From NCBI GenBank assembly GCA_900550785.1, contig URTL01000098.1, positions 1-7,058 on the forward strand: a stretch of DNA of 7,058 nucleotides. Reading direction: 5' to 3'. The stretch comes from an uncultured Collinsella sp. GTDB lineage: Bacteria > Actinomycetota > Coriobacteriia > Coriobacteriales > Coriobacteriaceae. Shown one piece after another: positions 1 through 5,321 of the stretch. The notes below the pieces were generated by a model. That model was not told the DNA's origin. It worked only from the letters and a program-made list of their open reading frames with translations, and ran no database searches. The stretch's first letter is position 1. The number at the start of each line of letters is the position of its first letter. A program made the translations under genes and the position numbers.

Positions 1-385
1 GCGGCGGGACGAAGATGCCGCCGTACTTCTTAGCAGCCGAGAGACCAAAGACGTGGTCGTCCTCGTTGATGGTGCCGCCCACGGCGCACAGCGAGTTATG
101 GCAGTTGGTGAGCACGTAGGGCAGCGGGAACTGCTCCATGCCCGAGGCGCGCGCCGTCTGGATGATGCCGACAAAGGTGATGTCGTGGCTCGCCATGGCG
201 TCGAAGCGAATCTTGAGCGCCTCGGGGTCGCCGGACGTGTTGTGTGCCTGAAGGATCGAATACGCGATGGTGCCACGCTTGGCATCCTCGGGCGTCTGCG
301 TAATACCGCGCTCGGCAGCCTCGGCCGCAGGCACAACTTCGCTGCCGCCGCGCAGGTAGATGCCGTCCTCGTACAGCTTAACCAT
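1..385 (-). CDS. Aconitase-superfamily hydratase (YbhJ-like), N-terminal part
   Basis: This is the first 128 codons of a gene that runs off the left edge of the window. The protein begins MVKLYEDGIYLRGG and contains ITQTPEDAKRGTIAYSIL, then NCHNSLCAVGGTINEDDHVFG at about residues 95-115, and ends at KKYGGIFVPP. From memory this matches the 'hydratase' branch of the aconitase superfamily (E. coli YbhJ-like, usually about 750 residues). Members of that branch are predicted to use a [4Fe-4S] cluster for a dehydration/hydration, but the substrate is not established. I chose the ATG at 383-385 because a GGGAG ribosome-binding site lies about 6 nt upstream and the protein start matches the family. 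The domain is only about one sixth present, so the ligands and active site cannot be checked. The family call is fairly firm; the exact reaction is unknown. Confidence 0.7.
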   Translation of the reverse strand, partial: MVKLYEDGIYLRGGSEVVPAAEAAERGITQTPEDAKRGTIAYSILQAHNTSGDPEALKIRFDAMASHDITFVGIIQTARASGMEQFPLPYVLTNCHNSLCAVGGTINEDDHVFGLSAAKKYGGIFVPP

Positions 386-400
386 ACTGTCTCCCACTCT

Positions 401-417
401 GCCCGAAAGGCTCGGGC
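401..417 (-). promoter_or_regulatory. Small hairpin in the leader of the hydratase gene
   Basis: GCCCGA (401-406) and TCGGGC (412-417) form a perfect 6-bp stem with a 5-nt loop, just upstream of the ribosome-binding site of the hydratase gene. No T-tract follows, so it is not a classical terminator. It could affect translation initiation or be fortuitous. I see no convincing -35/-10 pair for the hydratase in the preceding bases. Confidence 0.3.
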
Positions 418-559
418 GCATAGCATACATTCGTTCAATATCGTGCCATAGAACGGTTGCGAGTGGGTTACGAATCTGCGCGTTCACTTTATCTCAGTAA
501 AGCAAAGGACGAGCCCAGTGTGGGGCCGGCAGATTTGGCGCAAGAGCGTCCCTTTCGAC

Positions 560-588
560 TAGTCATTTAAGAACGTCCCCAATGACTA
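560..588. repeat. Inverted repeat with 8-bp perfect arms in the hydratase/hspR spacer
   Basis: TAGTCATT (560-567) and AATGACTA (581-588) are perfect inverted copies separated by 13 nt. The left arm overlaps the small palindrome GACTAGTC (557-564). The loop contains AACGTCCC, a word also present in the structured element at 6031-6038. No T-run follows on either strand. The arm length is unlikely by chance. It could be an operator or part of an intergenic repeat family; nothing in the sequence decides between these. Confidence 0.5.
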
Positions 589-612
589 CCCATACCGATG
601 TTTTGGCAACGA

Positions 613-727
613 CAGCGAGCGACGTCCAGAGCGAACAAGTTGGCATGAAAAAGGCAAGGCATAGACCTTCTGGTCATGCCTTGCCTTTTGAATGACAAAT
701 TGTCGCTCTGGGCGGCGCGCAGCGTCG
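613..727. repeat. Intergenic structured element, copy 1 (imperfect palindrome, about 115 nt)
   Basis: This element is homologous to the one at 6024-6137. The left part (613-650) shares CAGCGA, ACGTCC, AGCGA, CAAG, TGGC and TGAAA in the same order. The right part (704-727) matches 6114-6137 at 16 of 24 positions. CCAGAGCGA (626-634) pairs with TCGCTCTGG (703-711), and CAA (636-638) continues the stem with TTG (700-702) across one bulged base. The terminator hairpin at 649-689 sits inside this outer stem. The right edge is 31 nt from the hspR stop codon. It resembles ERIC/BIME-type intergenic repeats in style; whether it is a mobile repeat or a functional RNA end is open. Confidence 0.6.
649..689. 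terminator. Strong bidirectional intrinsic terminator after the heat-shock operon
   Basis: The left arm starts AAAAGGCAAGGCAT and ends GACC. The right arm starts GGTC and ends ATGCCTTGCCTTTT. They form an 18-bp stem with one bulged A (663) and a TTCT loop. Read on the minus strand the stem ends in five T residues (652-648), as expected for the end of the hspR transcript about 70 nt after its stop codon. Read on the plus strand it ends in TTTT, so it could also stop opposite-strand transcription. Confidence 0.85.
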
Positions 728-732
728 ACCGG

Positions 733-756
733 TCCGCCGTTCGTTAGAACGGCGGA
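733..756 (-). other. Perfect 10-bp hairpin just after the hspR stop codon
   Basis: TCCGCCGTTC (733-742) and GAACGGCGGA (747-756) pair perfectly around a GTTA loop, starting 2 nt after the hspR stop codon. No T-tract follows on the minus strand, so it is not an intrinsic terminator. A 3' hairpin here could protect the mRNA from exonucleases once the true terminator (649-689) has acted. That role is inferred from position only. Confidence 0.6.
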
Positions 757-758
757 AC

Positions 759-1175
759 CTAGAGATCCCCGCCGGCGCCCAGTAGCTTGCGCATGACCTG
801 TTCGGGATTAACCGAGCCGTCACGCGGGGCCAGGGCGGTGATCTTCTTTTGCATCTTGTACTCGTGCAGCTCGTCCTCGAGCTGGCGAACGCGGGCGCGG
901 AGCTTCTCGTTCTCGCGGTCACGCTCCTCGGCACGCTCCTTCATATCGAGGATGCGCACCACGCCGGCAAGGTTGATACCCTCGTCAGTCAGCTGGTTGA
1001 TGAGCTCCAGGCGCTCGATATCGGCACGCGAATACAGGCGCGTGTTGCCACCCGAGCGCTGGGGGTTCACCAGGCCCTTGGACTCGTAGACGCGCAGAGT
1101 CTGCGGATGCATGCCGGTCAACTCGGCCGCCACGCTGATCATGTACAGCGGTTTGTTCCTATTGTCCTCGGCCAT
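759..1175 (-). CDS. hspR: Heat-shock repressor HspR (MerR family)
   Basis: The 138-residue protein has an N-terminal MerR-type DNA-binding domain. YMISVAAELTGMHPQTLRVY (residues 11-30) is the helix-turn-helix, followed by the wing with GGNTRLYS (about 42-49). These are the characteristic HspR signatures. A charged helix (about 75-108) predicts a coiled-coil dimerisation segment. In Streptomyces and Mycobacterium, HspR binds HAIR operators (CTTGAGT-N7-ACTCAAG) upstream of dnaK and uses DnaK as co-repressor; that is family knowledge. Here it is the last gene of the operon, 72 nt after dnaJ, which fits autogenous feedback. The ATG at 1173-1175 is preceded by AAAGGGG and AGG. I found no good HAIR match upstream of dnaK, so its target site in this organism is unclear. 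Confidence 0.93.
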   Translation of the reverse strand: MAEDNRNKPLYMISVAAELTGMHPQTLRVYESKGLVNPQRSGGNTRLYSRADIERLELINQLTDEGINLAGVVRILDMKERAEERDRENEKLRARVRQLEDELHEYKMQKKITALAPRDGSVNPEQVMRKLLGAGGDL

Positions 1176-1247
1176 GCTACCTGACCCCTTTCCGTCTCGT
1201 TATCGTCCATCATAAGCCCGCGGGCGTGGGCGTGCGCCGCGACCGCC

Positions 1248-2213
1248 CTAGTACGTCGCCTTGTAACGGTTGACCTTCTCGCGATAGTCACGCGTGTCGG
1301 CCTCGCGCAGCTTGGTCATGGCATCGCGCTCGTCATTAGACAGGTTCGTGGGGACCTGCACCTTGATCTCGACGAGCAGCGCGCCCGTACGGCCACGGTG
1401 CTTAACGTCGGGCGCGCCCATCTCTTTAAAGCGGAACTTCTTGCCCGTCTGGGTACCCGCGGGCACCTTCAGACGAACCGTCGCACCGCCGGGCGTCGGC
1501 ACGTCCACCGTGCAGCCGAGCGCCGCCTCATAGACCGAGACCGGTACCTCCATGGTCACGTCGGCACCTTTACGCTTAAACAGCGGATGCTCCTCCACGT
1601 GCGTGGTCACGACCAGGTCGCCGCGCTCGCCGCCTGCAACGCCATACTCACCGCGACGCTTGTAGCGTAGCTTGCCACCATCCACGGCGCCCGCGGGCAC
1701 CGAGACCGTAATGGTCTGCTGCTCGCCCGTCGAGGGAATGCGATAGGTGACCTTGTGCGTCACGCCGCGAAACGCGTCCTCGGCCGTCACATCGACGGTC
1801 AGCGACAGGTCGCCGCCCTTGCGAGCACGGCTGCGGCCCGCGCCGGCACCGGCATTACCCGCAGCCCCGGCAAAGCCCGAGCCCCAATCGCTGCCCCAGG
1901 CGCCGTTGCCGCTAAAGATGCTGTCGAAGATATCGCCCCAGCCGCTGGCGCCCGCGCCGGCACCGTAGCCTCCGCCATACGCGCCGCCTGCGCCCGGCAT
2001 GCCGCCAAACATGAGCATCTGGTCGTACTCTTTGCGCTTCTTCTCGTCCGAAAGCGTCTCGTAGGCCTCGCTAATCTCCTTGAACTTGGCCTCGTCGCCG
2101 CCGGCATCGGGGTGATATTTTTGCGCGAGCTTACGAAACGCGCTCTTGATCTCTTTGTCGGAGGCGCTCTTGGATACGCCCAGGATGTCATAGAAGGTTT
2201 TGCCTGCAGCCAT
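1248..2213 (-). CDS. dnaJ: Class B J-domain co-chaperone (DnaJ/CbpA-like, no zinc finger)
   Basis: The 321-residue protein stimulates the DnaK ATPase and delivers unfolded clients. The J domain spans about residues 5-66, with the catalytic HPD at 34-36 and FRKLAQKYHPD in helix II. A Gly-rich linker (about 70-132) contains GDIFDSIF (93-100), the DIF-type motif of the G/F region. Two C-terminal beta domains follow, from GGDLSLTVDVTAEDAFRG (about 133-150), with SVPAGAVDGGKLRYKRRGE and later VPAGTQTGKKFRFK. The four CxxCxGxG zinc-finger repeats of class A DnaJ are absent, and only one cysteine (234) is present. This makes it a class B (CbpA-like) protein although it sits in the dnaK operon. GGAG/AGGAG lies 5-12 nt before the ATG at 2211-2213. 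The function assignment is firm; 'dnaJ' versus 'cbpA' naming is a matter of convention. Confidence 0.93.
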   Translation of the reverse strand: MAAGKTFYDILGVSKSASDKEIKSAFRKLAQKYHPDAGGDEAKFKEISEAYETLSDEKKRKEYDQMLMFGGMPGAGGAYGGGYGAGAGASGWGDIFDSIFSGNGAWGSDWGSGFAGAAGNAGAGAGRSRARKGGDLSLTVDVTAEDAFRGVTHKVTYRIPSTGEQQTITVSVPAGAVDGGKLRYKRRGEYGVAGGERGDLVVTTHVEEHPLFKRKGADVTMEVPVSVYEAALGCTVDVPTPGGATVRLKVPAGTQTGKKFRFKEMGAPDVKHRGRTGALLVEIKVQVPTNLSNDERDAMTKLREADTRDYREKVNRYKATY

Positions 2214-2235
2214 CGTAGCTCCTCTCCTGTTTCAT

Positions 2236-2256
2236 CCGCCGCCCAGCGGGCGGCGG
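2236..2256 (-). other. GC-rich hairpin upstream of dnaJ
   Basis: CCGCCGCCC (2236-2244) and GGGCGGCGG (2248-2256) form a perfect 9-bp GC stem with a 3-nt loop, about 20 nt before the dnaJ ribosome-binding region. It has no T-tract. It is the second of two hairpins in the 107-nt grpE-dnaJ spacer and might shape processing or translation of the downstream part of the operon. Confidence 0.55.
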
Positions 2257-2285
2257 CTCATGCTTTCATATGGCACTAGGTCAGA

Positions 2286-2315
2286 AAGGGCCCCGGGTGT
2301 TGCCCCGGGGCCCTT
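2286..2315 (-). terminator. GC-rich hairpin directly after grpE, possible partial terminator
   Basis: AAGGGCCCCGGG (2286-2297) and CCCGGGGCCCTT (2304-2315) form a perfect 12-bp stem with a 6-nt loop, 5 nt after the grpE stop codon. On the minus strand it is followed only by TTTCTG, so it is a weak intrinsic terminator at best. Internal hairpins like this can lower or separate expression of dnaJ-hspR relative to dnaK-grpE. I call it a candidate attenuator or processing site rather than the operon end, because no clear new promoter precedes dnaJ. Confidence 0.5.
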
Positions 2316-2320
2316 CTCAA

Positions 2321-3163
2321 TTACTCCTCGGTGCTCTCGGCCGTATCGGCCGTAGCATCCTCGGGCGCCGCTTCGGGCTCCGGTGCGGGGCGCTTCTCGC
2401 CACCGTAGGTCACCGTCACCATCGCGGAACGCAGAATGCGATCCGCCATGCGGTAGCCCTTCTGGTACACGTCGTTGACGGTCTCGTCGTACTGCGATGC
2501 GTCCTCGACGCGGCCCACGGCCTGGTGCTCGAGCGGATCGAACGCCTCGCCCTTGGGGTCGATGGGCTCAACGCCCTCGTGCGCAAACACATCGAGCAGC
2601 TTGGCATGTACCGCGTCAACACCATCGACGAACTGCTTAAAGTCGTCGGAAAGCTCTTGACTGCGGGCATGGTCGATCGCGCGCTCGATATCGTCAATCA
2701 CCGGCAACAGCGCGGTGACGAGCTTCTCGGTCGCGCGCTCGCGCTCGGCGATACGCTCATTGGCGGTGCGGCGACGGAAGTTCTCCCAGTCGGCCTGAAG
2801 ACGGGCGGTACGCTCGGTGGCGTCCTTTGCCTTGTCCTCGGCGGCCTTCTGGGCCTCTGCCGCAGCATCGAGCTCGCTGCGCACGTCGGCGAGCTCCTTT
2901 TGGGCCTGCTCGAACTTGAGCTTAAAGTCGTTGTCGGCGGCTTCCTCACCGGCGCGGATAGCGGCTTCCACCATCTCGTCCTCGGTCATCGTCGCCTCCT
3001 TGTTGGAATCCTCTACCTGGTTCTCGGCAGCCTCGGCGGCCGGGGCCTCGTTGGCCTCGGTATCGTCGACGGCCTCTACGGGAATCTTCACGTCCTTCTC
3101 CTCAGAGTCAACGGGGGCGGCGCCAGTGGCAGCCGCCTCCGTGCGAGCTTTACGGGCGGACAT
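2321..3163 (-). CDS. grpE: GrpE nucleotide exchange factor of DnaK
   Basis: The protein releases ADP from DnaK and so restarts the chaperone cycle. As drawn it has 280 residues: an acidic, Ala/Glu-rich N-terminal tail (1-80), a long dimerising coiled coil (about 81-145) with DWENFRRR at 125-132, LLPVIDDIERAI (152-163), and a C-terminal beta domain with GVEPIDPKGEAFDPLEHQAV (197-216) and VYQKGYRMADRILRSAMV (232-249). It ends in another Glu/Ala/Pro-rich tail. The ATG at 3161-3163 begins 2 nt after the dnaK stop codon, with AGGA about 10 nt upstream inside dnaK, suggesting translational coupling. A second in-frame ATG at residue 59 (2987-2989) has a far better AAGGAGG ribosome-binding site and would give 222 residues, closer to usual GrpE size. 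The function is certain; the start is not. Confidence 0.95.
   Translation of the reverse strand: MSARKARTEAAATGAAPVDSEEKDVKIPVEAVDDTEANEAPAAEAAENQVEDSNKEATMTEDEMVEAAIRAGEEAADNDFKLKFEQAQKELADVRSELDAAAEAQKAAEDKAKDATERTARLQADWENFRRRTANERIAERERATEKLVTALLPVIDDIERAIDHARSQELSDDFKQFVDGVDAVHAKLLDVFAHEGVEPIDPKGEAFDPLEHQAVGRVEDASQYDETVNDVYQKGYRMADRILRSAMVTVTYGGEKRPAPEPEAAPEDATADTAESTEE
2995..3001 (-). promoter_or_regulatory. Strong internal ribosome-binding site within grpE
   Basis: On the minus strand AAGGAGG stands 5 nt before the in-frame ATG at 2987-2989 (residue 59 of the long GrpE, followed by TEDEMVEAAIRAGEE). It is the best Shine-Dalgarno sequence in the whole operon. It also encodes part of Asn-Lys-Glu-Ala-Thr, so it could be coincidental, but it makes this ATG a credible alternative or true start. 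Confidence 0.5.
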
Positions 3164-3165
3164 GA

Positions 3166-5058
3166 TTATTTGTCCTCGTCGTCCACAACCTCGTAGTCGG
3201 CGTCGACAACGTCATCGTCGGCAGGCTGGGCGCCGGCGGCACCGTCGGTCTGCTGCTGAGCGTCGGCGTAGACAACCTGGGCCAGCTCGTAGGCCACGGA
3301 CTGCAGGGACTCGCCGGCGGCCTTGATGGCCTCAACGTCAGAGCCCTCGAGCGCCTTCTTGGCGTCGGCGATAGCGGCCTCGGCCTTGGACTTCACGTCA
3401 GCGGAAACCTTGTCGCCCAGCTCGTTGAGGGTCTGCTCGGTGGAGTAGCACAGGCTGTCGGTCTGGTTGCGGACCTCGACCTCTTCCTTCTGCTTCTTGT
3501 CCTCCTCGGCATGAGCCTCGGCGTCCTTGACCATACGATCGACTTCGTCGTCGGAAAGCGCGGTGGAGCCGGAGATGGTGATCTGCTGCTCCTTGCCGGT
3601 GCCCTTGTCCTTAGCGGAAACCTTGACGATGCCGTTGGCGTCAATGTCGAAGGTGACCTCGATCTGCGGCACGCCGCGGCGAGCAGCCGGGATACCGGTC
3701 AGCTGGAACTTACCGAGCGACTTGTTGTCGCGGGCAAGCTCGCGCTCGCCCTGGAGCACGTTGATCTCGACGCTGGTCTGGTTGTCGGCAGCGGTGGAGT
3801 AGACCTCGGTCTTGGAGGTCGGGATCGTGGTGTTGCGGTCGATCATCTTGGTCATGATGCCGCCCATGGTCTCGACGCCCAGCGACAGCGGGGTAACGTC
3901 GAGCAGCAGGATGCCCTCGACGTCGCCGGTGAGCACGCCGCCCTGGACGGCAGCGCCGTCGGCAACGACCTCGTCGGGGTTCACGGACATGTTGGGCTGC
4001 TTGCCGGTCATGGTCTTGACGAGCTCCTGGACGGCGGGCATACGGGTGGAGCCGCCGACGAGGATGACCTCGGTCAGATCGGAGAGCTTAAGCTTGGCGT
4101 CGCGCAGGGCGTTGGTGACAGGCTGCTTGCAGCGCTCGAGCAGGTCACGGGTGATCTTCTCGAACTCGGCGCGGGTCAGCGTGTAGTTGAGGTGCAGCGG
4201 GCCGGACTGGTTCATGGTAATGAACGGCAGGTTGATGGTGGTCTGCTGGGCGGCGGAGAGCTCCTTCTTGGCGTTCTCGGCGGCCTCCTTCAGACGCTGC
4301 AGGGCCATGGGGTCCTGACGCAAATCGACGCCGTTCTCCTGCTGGAACTTGTCGGCCATCCAGTCGATGACGCGCTGATCCCAGTCGTCGCCGCCCAGGT
4401 GGTTGTCGCCCGAGGTGGACAGAACCTCAAACACGCCGTCGGCGAGGTCGAGGATGGAGACGTCGAAGGTGCCGCCGCCCAGGTCGAAGACCAGGATGCG
4501 CTGGTCGGTGCCCTGCTTGTCCAGGCCATAGGCCAGAGCAGCAGCGGTCGGCTCGTTGACGATACGCTTGACGTTGAGGCCGGCAATCTTACCGGCGTCC
4601 TTGGTGGCCTGACGCTGGGCGTCGTTGAAGTAGGCCGGGACGGTGATGACGGCGTCGGTGACGGTCTCGCCCAGATACTTCTCGGCGTCGGCCTTCATCT
4701 TCGCGAGCGTCATGGCGCTCACCTGCTCGGCGGTGTAGTCCTTGCCCTCGATGTCGACGACGGCACGGCCACCCTGGCCCTCCTTGACCTCGTACGGCAC
4801 GGTCTTGATCTCAGAGGTGCACTCGGAGTACTTGCGGCCCATGAAGCGCTTGATGGAGAACACGGTGTTCTTGGGGTTGGTGACAGCCTGGTTCTTAGCG
4901 GCCTTACCCACGACGCGGTCGCCGTCGGCACGGAAGCCCACGACGGACGGGGTGGTGCGGTCGCCCTCGGCGTTCACGATAATGGTCGGAGAACCACCCT
5001 CGAGAACGGCCATTGCGGAGTTAGTAGTACCAAGGTCGATACCAAGAATCTTGCCCAT
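3166..5058 (-). CDS. dnaK: Molecular chaperone DnaK (Hsp70)
   Basis: Complete 630-residue Hsp70, the ATP-dependent chaperone that binds exposed hydrophobic segments in the cytoplasm. The nucleotide-binding domain carries all the expected signatures: GIDLGTTNS at 6-14 (phosphate loop), VPAYFNDAQRQATKDAG (140-156), ILVFDLGGGTFDVS (188-201), GDNHLGGDDWD (217-227) and VILVGGSTRMPAVQ (331-344). The interdomain linker is LLLDVTPLSLG (384-394). A beta substrate-binding domain follows, then a helical lid (about 505-600). The C-terminal tail is acidic, Gln/Ala-rich, and ends DYEVVDDEDK, as in other bacterial DnaKs. First gene of the operon; GAGGG precedes the ATG by about 9 nt. A 5' leader of about 95 nt with a hairpin is inferred from the promoter candidate at 5160-5165. 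No truncation or unusual residue was seen. Confidence 0.98.
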   Translation of the reverse strand: MGKILGIDLGTTNSAMAVLEGGSPTIIVNAEGDRTTPSVVGFRADGDRVVGKAAKNQAVTNPKNTVFSIKRFMGRKYSECTSEIKTVPYEVKEGQGGRAVVDIEGKDYTAEQVSAMTLAKMKADAEKYLGETVTDAVITVPAYFNDAQRQATKDAGKIAGLNVKRIVNEPTAAALAYGLDKQGTDQRILVFDLGGGTFDVSILDLADGVFEVLSTSGDNHLGGDDWDQRVIDWMADKFQQENGVDLRQDPMALQRLKEAAENAKKELSAAQQTTINLPFITMNQSGPLHLNYTLTRAEFEKITRDLLERCKQPVTNALRDAKLKLSDLTEVILVGGSTRMPAVQELVKTMTGKQPNMSVNPDEVVADGAAVQGGVLTGDVEGILLLDVTPLSLGVETMGGIMTKMIDRNTTIPTSKTEVYSTAADNQTSVEINVLQGERELARDNKSLGKFQLTGIPAARRGVPQIEVTFDIDANGIVKVSAKDKGTGKEQQITISGSTALSDDEVDRMVKDAEAHAEEDKKQKEEVEVRNQTDSLCYSTEQTLNELGDKVSADVKSKAEAAIADAKKALEGSDVEAIKAAGESLQSVAYELAQVVYADAQQQTDGAAGAQPADDDVVDADYEVVDDEDK

Positions 5059-5086
5059 TAGAAATTCCCTCTCTCTTGTGCGTTTG

Positions 5087-5114
5087 CACCGACTCGGCGG
5101 TCTGCCGAGCGGTG
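5087..5114 (-). promoter_or_regulatory. Hairpin in the dnaK 5' untranslated leader
   Basis: CACCG plus CTCGGC pairs with GCCGAG plus CGGTG: an 11-bp stem with one bulged base (5092) and a 5-nt loop. It lies about 30 nt upstream of the dnaK start codon and does not cover the ribosome-binding site. No T-tract follows, so it is not a terminator. It may stabilise the mRNA. A thermosensor role is less likely because it leaves the Shine-Dalgarno free. Confidence 0.55.
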
Positions 5115-5159
5115 TTTCGGCTTGTCTTTCAGGATGTAGTGTATCCCCTTATGGGCCGG

Positions 5160-5165
5160 AATATA
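5160..5165 (-). promoter_or_regulatory. Candidate -10 element of the dnaK operon promoter
   Basis: On the minus strand TATATT matches the TATAAT consensus at 5 of 6 positions and would start transcription near 5152, leaving a leader of about 95 nt. The bases 16-18 nt upstream do not resemble TTGACA, so a single strong housekeeping promoter is not evident. TTGACT on the minus strand (5180-5175) is too close to act as its -35. The adjacent dyad (5163-5199) could be the operator. Confidence is limited by the missing -35. Confidence 0.35.
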
Positions 5166-5199
5166 CAAAATCTAAGTCAATTCATATAAGATTTCTTAT
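5163..5199. promoter_or_regulatory. Imperfect dyad upstream of dnaK, possible operator
   Basis: ATACAAAATCTAA (5163-5175) and TAAGATTTCTTAT (5187-5199) are inverted copies matching at 10 of 13 positions, with AAATCT/AGATTT perfect and an 11-nt centre. The dyad overlaps the candidate dnaK -10 (minus strand) and also covers TATAAG (5185-5190), a 5-of-6 match to -10 on the plus strand. It is therefore placed to control divergent transcription. It does not match the HAIR consensus of HspR or the CIRCE element of HrcA. Which protein binds it, if any, is unknown. Confidence 0.4.
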
Positions 5200-5257
5200 T
5201 GCCGAGAGTTTAGGTTCGCAAATACGCAGGTAGACGCACTGTTTGAGTTCTCGGCAA
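5199..5257 (+). other. Stem with 9-bp perfect arms upstream of dnaK
   Basis: TTGCCGAGA (5199-5207) and TCTCGGCAA (5249-5257) pair perfectly. In a plus-strand RNA the stem could continue for eight more positions (5208-5215 with 5241-5248), using mainly G-U pairs that would be mismatches in a minus-strand RNA. The loop contains CGCA three times (5217, 5225, 5235). This favours, without proving, a structured plus-strand transcript. It is not followed by a T-run. Confidence 0.4.
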
Positions 5258-5321
5258 ATCTATCGAGATCTATGTAGAGATGGCTGAGGTTTGGGTCCGG
5301 GGGCGCCTGGGGCTGCCTTGT

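Noticed and set aside
53..451. A 132-codon open frame on the plus strand at the left edge
   Set aside because: It overlaps the clear minus-strand hydratase coding region and has no family resemblance.
2270..3196. A 308-codon open frame on the plus strand opposite grpE
   Set aside because: Antisense shadow of grpE; low-complexity Leu/Gly-rich translation, with no supporting start signals.
3511..5061. A 516-codon open frame on the plus strand opposite dnaK
   Set aside because: It is the antisense shadow of the GC-rich dnaK gene. The predicted protein is Leu/Gly/Val/Asp-rich without a recognisable domain, and dnaK is unambiguous.
5087..5114. RNA thermometer controlling dnaK
   Set aside because: The hairpin leaves the dnaK Shine-Dalgarno unpaired, and no ROSE or fourU-like pairing to it is evident.
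5059..5300. CIRCE or HAIR heat-shock operator upstream of dnaK
   Set aside because: No TTAGCACTC-N9-GAGTGCTAA and no CTTGAGT-N7-ACTCAAG match was found. Only isolated half-site-like words such as TTTGAGT (5242-5248) occur.
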